Assembly: GCA_021613375.1 (NCBI GenBank)
Contig: CM038716.1
Span: 9,437,766 to 9,501,765 of the forward strand
Reading direction: 5' to 3'
Length of the DNA stretch: 64,000 nt
DNA from: Megaleporinus macrocephalus
Lineage: Eukaryota > Chordata > Actinopteri > Characiformes > Anostomidae
A model generated the notes under the pieces. That model was not told where the DNA came from and did no database searches. It was given only the letters and a program-made list of their open reading frames with translations. Position 1 is the stretch's first letter, and the number at the start of each line of letters is the position of its first letter. The position numbers and the translations under genes are program-made. Shown one piece after another: positions 32,128 to 45,235 of the stretch.

Positions 32128-35100
32128 TATGAATGTAGATGATGATGATGATAGAGCTGATGATGATGATAATGATAATGATGGTAGCTGTGTATAGTTT
32201 TAATATGAATGTAGATGATGGTCATGATGATGATGATGGTGGTAGCTATGTAGAGTGATAATAAGAAAGTAGATGATGGTGATTATGATGGTAATGATGG
32301 TGGTGGTGGTAGCTATGTAGAGTGGTACTAAAGAAGTAGATGATGGTGATGATGGTAATGATGGTGGTAGCTATGTAGAGCGGTAATAAGAAAGTAGATG
32401 ATGGTGATTATGATGGTAATGATGGTGGTGGTGGTAGCTGTGTAGAGTGGTAGTAAGGATGTAGATGATGGTAATGATGGTAATGATGGTGGTAGCTGTG
32501 TAGAGTGGTAGTAAGAATGAAGATGATGGTGATTATGATGGTAATGATGGTGGTGGTGGTAGCTGTGTAGAGTGGTAGTAAGGATGTAGATGATGGTGAT
32601 GATGATTGTAATGATGGTGGTGGTGGTAGCTGTGTATAGTGGTAATATGAATGTAGATGATGATGATGATGGTGGAGGTATCTGTGTATAGTGGTAATAT
32701 GAATGTAGATGATGATTATGATGGTGGTGGTGGTAGTGATGATGAATTTGATGATGATGGTGGTGGAGGTATCTGTGTATAGTGGTAATATGAATGTAGA
32801 TGATGATGATGATGGTGGAGGTATCTGTGTATAGTAGTAATATGAATGTAGATGATGATTATGATGGTGGTGGTGGTAGTGATGATGAATTTGATGATGA
32901 TGGTGGTGGAGGTATCTGTGTATAGTGGTAATATGAATGTAGATGATGATGATGATGGTGGAGGTATCTGTGTATAGTAGTAATATGAATGTAGATGATG
33001 ATTATGATGGTGGTGGTGGTAGTGATGATGAATTTGATGATGATGGTGGTGGAGGTATCTGTGTATAGTGGTAATATGAATGTAGATGTTGATTATGATG
33101 GTGGTGGTGGAGGTATCTGTGTATAGTGGTAATATGAATGTAGATGATGATGACGGTGGTGGTGGTAGCTGTGTATAGTGGTAATATGAATGTAGATGAT
33201 GATTATGATGGTGGTGGTGGTGGTAGCTGTGTATAGTGGTAATATGAATGTAGATGATGATTATGATGATGGTGGTGGAGGTATCTGTGTATAGTGGTAA
33301 TATGAATGTAGATGATGATTATGATGGTGGTGGTGGTAGTGATGATGAATTTGATGATGACGGTGGTGGTGGTAGCTGTGTATAGTGGTAATATGAATGT
33401 AGATGATGATTATGATGGTGGTGGTGGTAGTGATGATGAATTTGATGATGACGGTGGTGGTGGTAGCTGTGTATAGTGGTAATATGAATGTAGATGATGA
33501 TTATGATGGTGGTGGTGGTAGTGATGATGAATTTGATGATGATGGTGGTGGAGGTAGCTGTGTATAGTGGTAATATGAATGTAGATGATGATTATGATGG
33601 TGGTGGTGGTAGTGATGATGAATTTGATGATGACGGTGGTGGTGGTAGCTGTGTATAGTGGTAATATGAATGTAGATGATGATTATGATGGTGGTGGTGG
33701 TAGTGATGATGAATTTGATGATGACGGTGGTGGTGGTAGCTGTGTATAGTGGTAATATGAATGTAGATGATGATTATGATGGTGGTGGTGGTAGTGATGA
33801 TGAATTTGATGATGATGGTGGTGGTGGTATCTGTGTATAGTGGTAATATGAATGTAGATGATGATTATGATGGTGGTGGTGGTAGTGATGATGAATTTGA
33901 TGATGATGGTGGTGGAGGTAGCTGTGTATAGTGGTAATATGAATGTAGATGATGATTATGACGGTGGTGGTGGAGGTAGCTGTGTATAGTGGTAATATGA
34001 ATGTAGATGATGATTATGATGGTGGTGGTGGTAGTGATGATGAATTTGATGATGACGGTGGTGGTGGTAGCTGTGTATAGTGGTAATATGAATGTAGATG
34101 ATGATTATGATGGTGGTGGTGGTAGTGATGATGAATTTGATGATGACGGTGGTGGTGGTAGCTGTGTATAGTGGTAATATGAATGTAGATGATGATTATG
34201 ATGGTGGTGGTGGTAGTGATGATGAATTTGATGATGATGGTGGTGGAGGTATCTGTGTATAGTGGTAATATGAATGTAGATGATGATGATGATGGTGGTG
34301 GTAGCTGTGTATAGTGGTAATATGAATGTAGATGATGATTATGATGGTGGTGGTGGTAGTGATGATGAATTTGATGATGATGATGGTGGTGGTAGCTGTG
34401 TATAGTGGTAATATGAATGTAGATGATGATTATGATGATGGTGGTGGAGGTATCTGTGTATAGTGGTAATATGAATGTAGATGATGATTATGATGGTGGT
34501 GGTGGTAGTGATGATGAATTTGATGATGACGGTGGTGGTGGTAGCTGTGTATAGTGGTAATATGAATGTAGATGATGGTAATGATGGTGGTGGTGGTAGT
34601 GATGATGAATCTGATGATGATGGTGGTGGTGGTAGCTGTGTATAGTGGTAATATGAATGTAGATGATGATTATGACGGTGGTGGTGGTAGTGATGATGAA
34701 TTTGATGATGATGGTGGTGGTGGTAGCTGTGTATAGTGGTAATATGAATGTAGATGATGATTATGATGGTGGTGGTGGTAGTGATGATGAATTTGATGAT
34801 GACGGTGGTGGTGGTAGCAGTGTATAGTGGTAATATGAATGTAGATGATGATTATGATGGTGGTGGTGGAGGTATCTGTGTATAGTGGTAATATGAATGT
34901 AGATGATGATTATGATGGTGGTGGTGGTAGTGATGATGAATTTGATGATGACGGCGGTGGAGGTAGCTGTGTATAGTGGTAATATGAATGTAGATGATGA
35001 TTATGATGATGGTGGTGGAGGTATCTGTGTATAGTGGTAATATGAATGTAGATGATGATTATGATGATGGTGGTGGAGGTATCTGTGTATAGTGGTAATA

Positions 35101-38100
35101 TGAATGTAGATGATGATTATGATGGTGGTGGTGGTAGTGATGATGAATTTGATGATGATGGTGGTGGTGGTAGCTGTGTATAGTGGTAATATGAATGTAG
35201 ATGATGATTATGATGGTGGTGGTGGTAGTGATGATGAATCTGATGATGACGGTGGTGGTGGTAGCTGTGTATAGTGGTAATATGAATGTAGATGATGGTA
35301 ATGATGGTGGTGGTGGTAGTGATGATGATTATGATGATGGTGGTGGTGGTAGCTGTGTATAGTGGTAATATGAATGTAGATGATGATTATGATGGTGGTG
35401 GTGGTAGTGATGATGATTATGATGATGGTGGTGGAGGTATCTGTGTATAGTGGTAATATGAATGTAGATGATGATTATGATGGTGGTGGTGGTAGTGATG
35501 ATGAATTTGATGATGACGGCGGTGGAGGTAGCTGTGTATAGTGGTAATATGAATGTAGATGATGATTATGATGATGGTGGTGGAGGTATCTGTGTATAGT
35601 GGTAATATGAATGTAGATGATGATTATGATGATGGTGGTGGAGGTATCTGTGTATAGTGGTAATATGAATGTAGATGATGATTATGATGGTGGTGGTGGT
35701 AGTGATGATGAATTTGATGATGATGGTGGTGGTGGTAGCTGTGTATAGTGGTAATATGAATGTAGATGATGATTATGATGGTGGTGGTGGTAGTGATGAT
35801 GAATCTGATGATGACGGTGGTGGTGGTAGCTGTGTATAGTGGTAATATGAATGTAGATGATGGTAATGATGGTGGTGGTGGTAGTGATGATGAATCTGAT
35901 GATGACGGTGGTGGTGGTAGCTGTGTATAGTGGTAATATGAATGTAGATGATGGTAATGATGGTGGTGGTGGTAGTGATGATGAATCTGATGATGACGGT
36001 GGTGGTGGTAGCTGTGTATAGTGGTAATATGAATGTAGATGATGATTATGATGGTGGTGGTGGTAGTGATGATGAATTTGATGATGATGGTGGTGGAGGT
36101 ATCTGTGTATAGTGGTAATATGAATGTAGATGATGATGATGATGGTGGAGGTATCTGTGTATAGTAGTAATATGAATGTAGATGATGATTATGATGGTGG
36201 TGGTGGTAGTGATGATGAATTTGATGATGATGGTGGTGGAGGTATCTGTGTATAGTGGTAATATGAATGTAGATGATGATGATGATGGTGGAGGTATCTG
36301 TGTATAGTAGTAATATGAATGTAGATGATGATTATGATGGTGGTGGTGGTAGTGATGATGAATTTGATGATGATGGTGGTGGAGGTATCTGTGTATAGTG
36401 GTAATATGAATGTAGATGATGATGATGATGGTGGAGGTATCTGTGTATAGTAGTAATATGAATGTAGATGATGATTATGATGGTGGTGGTGGTAGTGATG
36501 ATGAATTTGATGATGATGGTGGTGGAGGTATCTGTGTATAGTGGTAATATGAATGTAGATGTTGATTATGATGGTGGTGGTGGAGGTATCTGTGTATAGT
36601 GGTAATATGAATGTAGATGATGATGACGGTGGTGGTGGTAGCTGTGTATAGTGGTAATATGAATGTAGATGATGATTATGATGGTGGTGGTGGTGGTAGC
36701 TGTGTATAGTGGTAATATGAATGTAGATGATGATTATGATGATGGTGGTGGAGGTATCTGTGTATAGTGGTAATATGAATGTAGATGATGATTATGATGG
36801 TGGTGGTGGTAGTGATGATGAATTTGATGATGACGGTGGTGGTGGTAGCTGTGTATAGTGGTAATATGAATGTAGATGATGATTATGATGGTGGTGGTGG
36901 TAGTGATGATGAATTTGATGATGATGGTGGTGGAGGTATCTGTGTATAGTGGTAATATAAATGTAGATGATGATTATGATGATGGTGGTGGTAGTGATGA
37001 TGAATTTGATGATGACGGTGGTGGTGGTATCTGTGTATAGTGGTAATATGAATGTAGATGATGATTATGATGGTGGTGGTGGTAGTGATGATGAATTTGA
37101 TGATGATGGTGGTGGTGGTAGCTGTGTATAGTGGTAATATGAATGTAGATGATGATTATGATGGTGGTGGTGGTAGTGATGATGAATTTGATGATGATGG
37201 TGGTGGTGGTAGCTGTGTATAGTGGTAATATAAATGTAGATGATGATTATGACGGTGGTGGTGGTAGTGATGATGAATTTGATGATGACGGTGGTGGTGG
37301 TATCTGTGTATAGTGGTAATATGAATGTAGATGATGATTATGATGGTGGTGGTGGTAGTGATGATGAATTTGATGATGATGATGGTGGTGGTAGCTGTGT
37401 ATAGTGGTAATATGAATGTAGATGATGATTATGATGGTGGTGGTGGTAGTGATGATGAATTTGATGATGATGGTGGTGGTGGTAGCTGTGTATAGTGGTA
37501 ATATGAATGTAGATGATGATTATGATGGTGGTGGTGGTAGTGATGATGAATTTGATGATGATGGTGGTGGTGGTAGCTGTGTATAGTGGTAATATGAATG
37601 TAGATGATGATTATGATGGTGGTGGTGGAGGTATCTGTGTATAGTGGTAATATAAATGTAGATGATGATTATGATGATGGTGGTGGAGGTATCTGTGTAT
37701 AGTGGTAATATGAATGTAGATGATGATTATGATGATGGTGGTGGAGGTATCTGTGTATAGTGGTAATATAAATGTAGATGATGATTATGATGGCGGTGGT
37801 GGTAGTGATGATGAATTTGATGATGATGGTGGTGGTGGTAGCTGTGTATAGTGGTAATATGAATGTAGATGATGATTATGATGGTGGTGGTGGTAGTGAT
37901 GATGAATTTGATGATGACGGTGGTGGTGGTATCTGTGTATAATGGTAATATAAATGTAGATGATGATTATGATGGCGGTGGTGGTAGTGATGATGAATTT
38001 GATGATGACGGTGGTGGAGGTATCTGTGTATAGTGGTAATATGAATGTAGATGATGATTATGATGGTGGTGGTGGTAGTGATGATGAATTGATGATGACG

Positions 38101-38514
38101 GTGGTGGTGGTAGCTGTGTATAGTGGTAATATGAATGTAGATGATGATTATGATGGTGGTGGTGGTAGTGATGATGAATTTGATGATGACGGTGGTGGTG
38201 GTAGCTGTGTATAGTGGTAATATAAATGTAGATGATGATTATGATGATGGTGGTGGTAGTGATGATGAATTTGATGATGATGATGGTGGAGGTATCTGTG
38301 TATAGTGGTAATATGAATGTAGATGATGATTATGATGATGGTGGTGGTAGTGATGATGAATTTGATGATGATGGTGGTGGTGGTATCTGTGTATAGTGGT
38401 AATATGAATGTAGATGATGATTATGATGGTGGTGGTGGTAGTGATGATGAATTTGATGATGACGGTGGTGGTGGTAGCTGTGTATAGTGGTAATATGAAT
38501 GTAGATGATGATTA

Positions 38515-38516
<2 letters not shown>
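32128..38516. repeat. GAT-rich satellite, 58-bp and 91-bp units, about 6.4 kb
   Basis: Units begin TATAGTGGTAATATGAATGT and continue with AGATGATGATTATGATGG. Long units of 91 bp add AGTGATGATGAATTTGATGA then TGACGG before the closing GGTGGTGGTAGCTGTG; short ones of about 58 bp lack that module. Divergent units sit at the left edge (32128-32640) and uniform ones inside. Large blocks are repeated: a GATGTTGATTATG variant at 33085 and 36558 (3473 bp apart), and GATGACGGCGG at 34948 and 35513 (565 bp apart). The unit is not a multiple of three, so frames stay short. Confidence 0.97.
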
Positions 38517-38567
<51 letters not shown>

Positions 38568-38575
38568 AAGAAAGA
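38517..38575. repeat. (GA)n microsatellite at the satellite polarity switch
   Basis: About 22 GA repeats pass into GAAA repeats. They directly join the last GAT unit (GATGATTATGTGAGAGAG) to purine-rich unique sequence. Confidence 0.95.
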
Positions 38576-38859
38576 GCGAGGGGAGGTTGATAAAGAGCTA
38601 AAGAAGCAGCAGATAATGATAAATGAAGAGTGGAGAGAGGAAGATGGGATGAAAGACGGACAAAGGAAATAAAAGAGAGTGAAAATGAGGATGAGGGTGG
38701 ATAAGAGGAGACAGAGAAAGAGGAATGGGAAGGAGGAGTGAGAGAGTGAGAGCACTTGTTCTTCTTGTAAGAGATTGTTACCCGTGGTTGTCATGACGAC
38801 GGCATGTGTTTTTCAGGATGTTTTTCTGGCTCTTGGTTGTTGGGAGAGTGATTGAAAAA
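38576..38859. other. purine-rich spacer between opposite-polarity arrays
   Basis: AAAGAGCTAAAGAAGCAGCA and similar purine-rich text on the plus strand runs until about 38760, then ordinary sequence leads into the ATC arrays. The minus-strand frame at 38330-38794 reads through (GA)n and is artificial. Confidence 0.6.
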
Positions 38860-39950
38860 GCTTGTCTTCTTCACTCACACTATCACCCTCATCTTCCTCA
38901 CTCTTACTATCACCATCATCTTTTTCACTCACACTATCACCCTCATCTTCCTCACTCTTACTATCACCCTCATCTTCCCCACTCTTACTATCACCATCAT
39001 CTTCCTCACTCTTACTATCACCATCATCTTTTTCACTCACACTATCACCCTCATCTTCCCCACTCTTACTATCACCCTCATCTTCCCCACTCTTACTATC
39101 ACCATCATCTTCCTCACTCACATTATCACCCTCATCTTCCTCACTCTTACTATCACCCTCATCTTCCCCACTCTTACTATCACCATCATCTTCCTCACTC
39201 ACATTATCACCCTCATCTTCCTCACTCTTACTATCACCCTCATCTTCCTCACTCTTACTATCACCATCATCTTCTTCACTCACACTATCACCCTCATCTT
39301 CCTCACTCTTACTATCACCCTCATCTTCCTCACTCTTACTATCACCATCATCTTCCTCACTCACACTATCACCACCACCATCTTCCTCACTCACATAATC
39401 ACCATCATCTTCCTCACTCACATTATCACCCTCATCTTCCTCACTCTTACCATCACCCTCATCTTCCTTACTCTTACTATCACCATCACCTTCCTCACTC
39501 ACACTATCACCACCATCATCATCTTCACTCACACTATCACCATCATCATCATCTTCCTCACTTTCACTATTACCGCTTTCATCTTCCTCACTCTCACTAT
39601 CACCATCATCATTCTCACTCACACTATCACCACCATCATCGTCATCATCCTCACTCACACTTTCACCACCGTCATCGTCATCATCCTCACTCACACTATC
39701 ACCACCATCATCTTCCTCACTTACTCTTTTACCATCATCATCTTCACTCACAATATCACTACCACCAACATCCTCACTCACACTATCACCACCATCATCT
39801 TCCTCACTTACACTATTACCACCATCATCATCTTCCTTCACACTATCACCAACTTCACCACCCTCACTCACAATATCACCACCACCATTATCTTCCTCAC
39901 TTACACTATTACCATTATCATCTTCCTCACTCACATTATCATCACCATGT
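38860..39950. repeat. 27-bp ATC-rich minisatellite
   Basis: Units of 27 bp such as CCTCACTCTTACTATCACCC then TCATCTT repeat about 40 times, with ACC/CCC and CTT/CAC variants and a less regular right half. The unit is a multiple of three, so a His-rich plus frame (384 codons, PHLPHSYYH) and an acidic minus frame (373 codons, DSKSEEDEGDSVSEED) remain open. Nothing else supports a gene. It is a close relative of the 30-bp array to its right. Confidence 0.96.
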
Positions 39951-40782
39951 GCTGTGTTAGTCTGTGTCTCAGTCCGGCTTTAATTTAATGTAGTAGTGAT
40001 AAATACAGCGTGGCTGATGACCTGCTGAGCGCCAGCACACGCTGTATCAGTGCTGTTTTGCGTAACTCCATTAAAAACAATCATGTTGAGTATTTGGACA
40101 CTGTGCTTCCGCTGTGGTCTTAATACTGGACTCCCACTGAAGCTCATCTGGCTTTATCCTCTATTGCACGCAATAACTGCATGTGAAGCTCGCTGTACGG
40201 CCAGAGCTTTTGGAAAGGGTCAGTTCAGTGATGTCCTGTAGTGGCCAGCAGCCCTGTCAGCTTGAAAAATGTCCCGTCAGTGACCTGTCGCTGACCTCAT
40301 GGTTTGAAAAGCCCTTGCTCCGAAGGCCTCCTGCAGATCTATAAGGGCTGGGCTTTAATTAATTTATTTATTTATTTATGTATGTATGTGCTTTATGTGC
40401 CTAATGCGTGGTGACGGTTGGGCACTAGGACTCTGCTTGAGGCCGCCGTCCTCTGAGGGCTTGGAGGTGAAAGAGGACGCTTGAGATGTTCTGCTAGCTA
40501 AGCTATTATTATCTTATTCCTTTATTATTTTATCAACGCAGAAGCTCTTGGGGTGGAACACCCCGCCTGGGGTTGACTACAACACACACACACACACATA
40601 CACACACACACACACTGTGTTTTGTGCATCTGCTCTGATTTATGTGTGTGTCTGGGCTTTTAGCATCTTAGATATTTCCCTTTGTTTATGCTCATGGCAG
40701 AAAAAGAGAGCGAAGGAATAGGGAGGAGAGAGAGAGGGAGGAAGTTAATAGTATTCCAGAACTGGGGAATACAAAATACCAC
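39951..40782. other. unique spacer with a (CA)n tract
   Basis: This 830-bp island separates the two ATC-rich arrays. It holds TTTATTTATTTATTTATG near 40362-40380 and a (CA)n at about 40581-40615. Frames of about 60 codons have no recognisable domain. Unique composition leaves room for a regulatory element, but I see no specific site. Confidence 0.5.
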
Positions 40783-43700
40783 ACTATCACCATCTTCATC
40801 CTCACTCACACTATCACCATCATCCTCACTCACACTATCACCATCATCAACATCATTCTCACTCACACTATCACCATCATCCTCACTCACACTATCACCA
40901 TCATCAACATCATTCTCACTCACACTATCACCATCATTCTCACTCACACTATCACCATCATCATCATCATCTCCACTCACACTATCACCATCATCAACAT
41001 TATTCTCACTCACACTATCACCATCATCATCATTCTCACGCACACCATCACTACCATCATCATTCTCACTCACACTACCATCATCATTCTCACTCACACC
41101 ATCACTACCATCATCATTCTCATTCATACTATCATCATCATTCTCACTCACACTATCAACATCATCAACATTATTCTCACTCACACCATCACTATTATCA
41201 TCATTCTCACTCACACTATCAACATCATCATTATTCTCACTCACACCATCACTATTATCATCATTCTCACTCACACTATCACTATCATCATCATTCTCAC
41301 TCACACTATCACTATTATCATCATTCTCACTCACACTATCACTATTATCATCATTCTCACTCACACCATCACTATTATCATCATTCTCACTCACACAATC
41401 ACTATCATCATCATTCTCACTCACACCATCACTATTATCATCATTCTCACTCACACAATCACTATCATCATCATTCTCACTCACACTATCACTATTATCA
41501 TCATTCTCACTTACACTATCACCACCATCATCATTCTCACTCACACTATCACCATCATCAACATTATTCTCACTCACACCATCACTATTATCATCATTCT
41601 CACTCACACTATCATTATTATCATCATTCTCACTTACACTATCACCACCATCATCATTCTCACTCACACTATCACTATAATCATCATTCTCACGTACACT
41701 ATCACCATCATTCTCACTCACACTATCATCATCATTCTAACTCACACTATCACCATTATCATCATCCTCACTCACACTATCACCATCATCATCATTCTCA
41801 CTCACACTATCACTATCATCATCATTCTCACTCACACTATCACCATCATTCTCACTCACACTATCATCATCATTCTCACTCACACTATCACCATTATCAT
41901 CATCCTCACTCACACTATCACCACCATCAACATTCTCACTCACACTATCAGCATAATCATCATTCTCACTCACACTATCATCATCATTCTCACTCACACT
42001 ATCATCATTCTCACTCACACAATCACCATCATCATCATTCTCATTCATACTATCATCATCATTCTCACTCACACTATCATCATCATTCTCACTCACACTA
42101 TCACTATTATCATCATTCTCACTTACACTATCACCACCATCATCATTCTCACTTACACTATCACCACCATCATCATTCTCACTCACACTATCACTATCAT
42201 CATCATTCTCACGTACACTATCACCATCATTCTCACTCACACTATCATCATCATTCTCACTCACACTATCACCATTATCATCATCCTCACTCACACTATC
42301 ACCATCATCAACATTCTCACTCACACTATCATCATCATTCTCACTTACACTATCATCATCATTCTCACTCACACTATCACCATCATCATCATTCTCACTC
42401 ACACTATCATCATCATTCTCACTCACACTATCATCATCATTCTCACTCACACTATCACCATCATCATCCTACTCACACTATCATCATCATTCTCACTCAC
42501 ACTATCATCCTCACTCACACTATCACCATCATCATCATTCTCACTCACACTATCATCATCGTCCTCACTCACACCTGTCACTGTCATCATCATTCTCACT
42601 CACACTATCACCACCACCATCATCCTCTCACACTATCACCAACATCATCATCATTCTCACTCACACTCTTACCATCATCATCATTCTCACTCACACTATC
42701 ATCATCCTCACTCACACTATCACCAGCATCATCATTCTCACTCACACTATTATCATCATTCTCACTCACACTATCACCATCATCATCATTCTCACTCACA
42801 CTATCATCATCATCATCATCATTTTCACTCACACTATCACCATCATCATTCTCATTCACACTATCACCATCATCGTCTTCCTCACTTACACTATTATCAT
42901 CATCTTCCTCACTTACATCATCACTATCATCATCGTCACTCACACTATCATCATCATTCTCACTCACACTATCACCATCATCATCATTCTCACTCACACT
43001 ATCATCATCATCATTTTCACTCACACTATCACCATCATCATTCTCATTCACACTATCACCATCATCGTCTTCCTCACTTACACTATTATCATCATCTTCC
43101 TCACTTACATCATCACTATCATCATCGTCACTCACACTATCATCATCATTCTCACTCACACTATCATCCTCACTCACACTATCACCATCATCATCATTCT
43201 CACTCACACTATCATCATCGTCCTCACTCACACCTGTCACTGTCATCATCATTCTCACTCACACTATCACCACCACCATCATCCTCTCACACTATCACCA
43301 ACATCATCATCATTCTCACTCACACTCTTACCATCATCATCATTCTTACTCACACTATCATCATCCTCACTCACACTATCACCAGCATCATCATTCTCAC
43401 TCACACTATTATCATCATTCTCACTCACACTATCACCATCATTCTCACTCACACTATCACCATCATTCTCACTCACACTATCACCATCATCATCATTCTC
43501 ACTCACACTATCATCATCGTCCTCACTTACACCTGTCACTGTCATCATCATTCTCACTCACACTATCACCACCACTATCATCCTCTCACACTATCACCAC
43601 CATCATCATCATTCTCACTCACACTCTTACCATCATCATCATTCTCACTCACACTATCATCATCCTCACTCACACTATCACCAGCATCATCATTCTCACT

Positions 43701-44120
43701 CACACTATTATCATCATTCTCACTCACACTATCACCATCATTCTCACTCACACTATCACCATCATTCTCACTCACACTATCACCATCATCATCATTCTCA
43801 CTCACACTATCATCATCCTCACTCACACTATCATCATCATCATCATCATTTTCACTCACACTATCACCATCATCATTCTCATTCACACTATCACCATCAT
43901 CGTCTTCCTCACTTACACTATTATCATCATCTTCCTCACTTACATCATCACTATCATCATCGTCACTCACACTATCATCATCATTCTCACTCACACTATC
44001 ACCATCATTCTCACTTACACTATCACCATCATCATCATTCTCACTCACACTATCACCACCATCATTATCCTCTCACACTATCACCACCATCATCATCCTC
44101 TCACACTATCACCACCATCA
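40783..44120. repeat. 30-bp ATC-rich satellite
   Basis: The basic unit ACTCACACTATCACTATTAT then CATCATTCTC is 30 bp; CATCAT slippage gives 21-36-bp variants. Minus-strand frames of 353, 237, 212, 92 and 156 codons (SVSENDDDGD repeats) follow from the triplet period and are broken where slippage adds other lengths. Blocks of higher order are visible: ACCTGTCACTGTCATCATCA occurs near 42572, 43232 and 43532 (660 and 300 bp apart). Confidence 0.96.
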
Positions 44121-45235
44121 GTGGGTAATGTTTTTGTTGGACTTGTTTTCTTAGCTACTCTGTAGGTGAGATTGTTGTCTATACTAAAGCACCACATTGG
44201 GCCATGTTGGAATATTTCACTCTGTATTTGTTGTTTCACAATCAACACATCAGCGTACTATAGTTTATGTTCTGGCAAATAACGCTCAGGTTAAGGTGCT
44301 TGGTGACTTTATCTTTACCTATAACAGTAAAATTGGAGATTTACTGTGCAATTTGAGTGTTTACTGATGCGTTCCAGCTCCAGTGTCTGTAGTTTTCACA
44401 GTTTGATAAGTAATAATTCCAGATTGAATTACATTCTATACTCTAAGCTCCTGCAGTGTTCACAATAACGCTGTAACTAAACCGGGTGAAACTGGGTCGA
44501 ACCTCAAGGCCGTGCATAATTGCGCATTATGAGATTCCTTTCTGCTCACCACAGTTTTACACAGTGGTCATCTGCATCGTCTTAGGTACCAGGTAAGATT
44601 ATAGCACGTTCTAAAGCTGAGATTCACTCATTAGAAGGGATGTCTGGATACTTTTAGCCATACTGTGTTTACTGTAGTCCTTTTTCTACAGCTGTACAGT
44701 TCAGATGACTCTCCTCATCTCAGCCTGTAGTCTGTAATGAGTGCCTGTGGAGGCCGTGCCTACTTATTAAACCAGCTGGCAAGCAGCGCCGCCGCGCTCG
44801 CAACACTTGCCATGTCTGATTTAACTTGCCGAGGCCTGATTAGCATGCTAATTGCTAGAGACTGCAGACGTCAGACTTGCTGGGCATTTAGTTTATTAGT
44901 CTTATTTGCTGTCGCACTTTGTATGTTCGCATTCATGTTTACACGCTGCGGAGCGAGGCGGATCAGCACGAGCTGTCTTCCATGCTTGTGCACGGAGCTC
45001 TCAGAGGAGGACCACAGATAACAGGAAGAACATTCAGCTGCAGAATTTCAATAATTTCTGCGTAATTAAATGATTAAGTTGTAAAGTCCTTCGGAGTGGT
45101 TGGATGTGTACTGCTCCATAAGGAAAGTCAGAACTGTTCACAGTGGTGGTGAATGGAACCAGACGTCTGAAAGCTCCCTCACGGCAAGTTATTATGAATA
45201 CGCTGTCTGATGTCTGAGACATTGTTGTTGTTGCT
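44121..45235. other. unique island, possible conserved noncoding sequence
   Basis: About 1.1 kb is free of repeats. From 44737 to 45020 composition is balanced, and a 14-bp perfect palindrome, ATTAGCATGCTAAT, sits at 44839-44852 with two TAAT/ATTA homeodomain-type cores. The plus frame there (94 codons) includes a hydrophobic run, FSLLVLFAVALCMFAFMF, but has no family I recognise. Regulatory function is inference only. Confidence 0.35.

Noticed and set aside
38806..39988. His-rich plus frames (PHLPHSYYH) as a metal-binding protein
   Set aside because: Low-complexity product of a 27-bp repeat, overlapped by equally long acidic, Thr/Ile and Ser-rich frames in other registers.
44737..45021. 94-codon frame with a hydrophobic run as a small membrane protein
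   Set aside because: No conserved family, weak start context and no transcript signals. A noncoding regulatory role is at least as likely.
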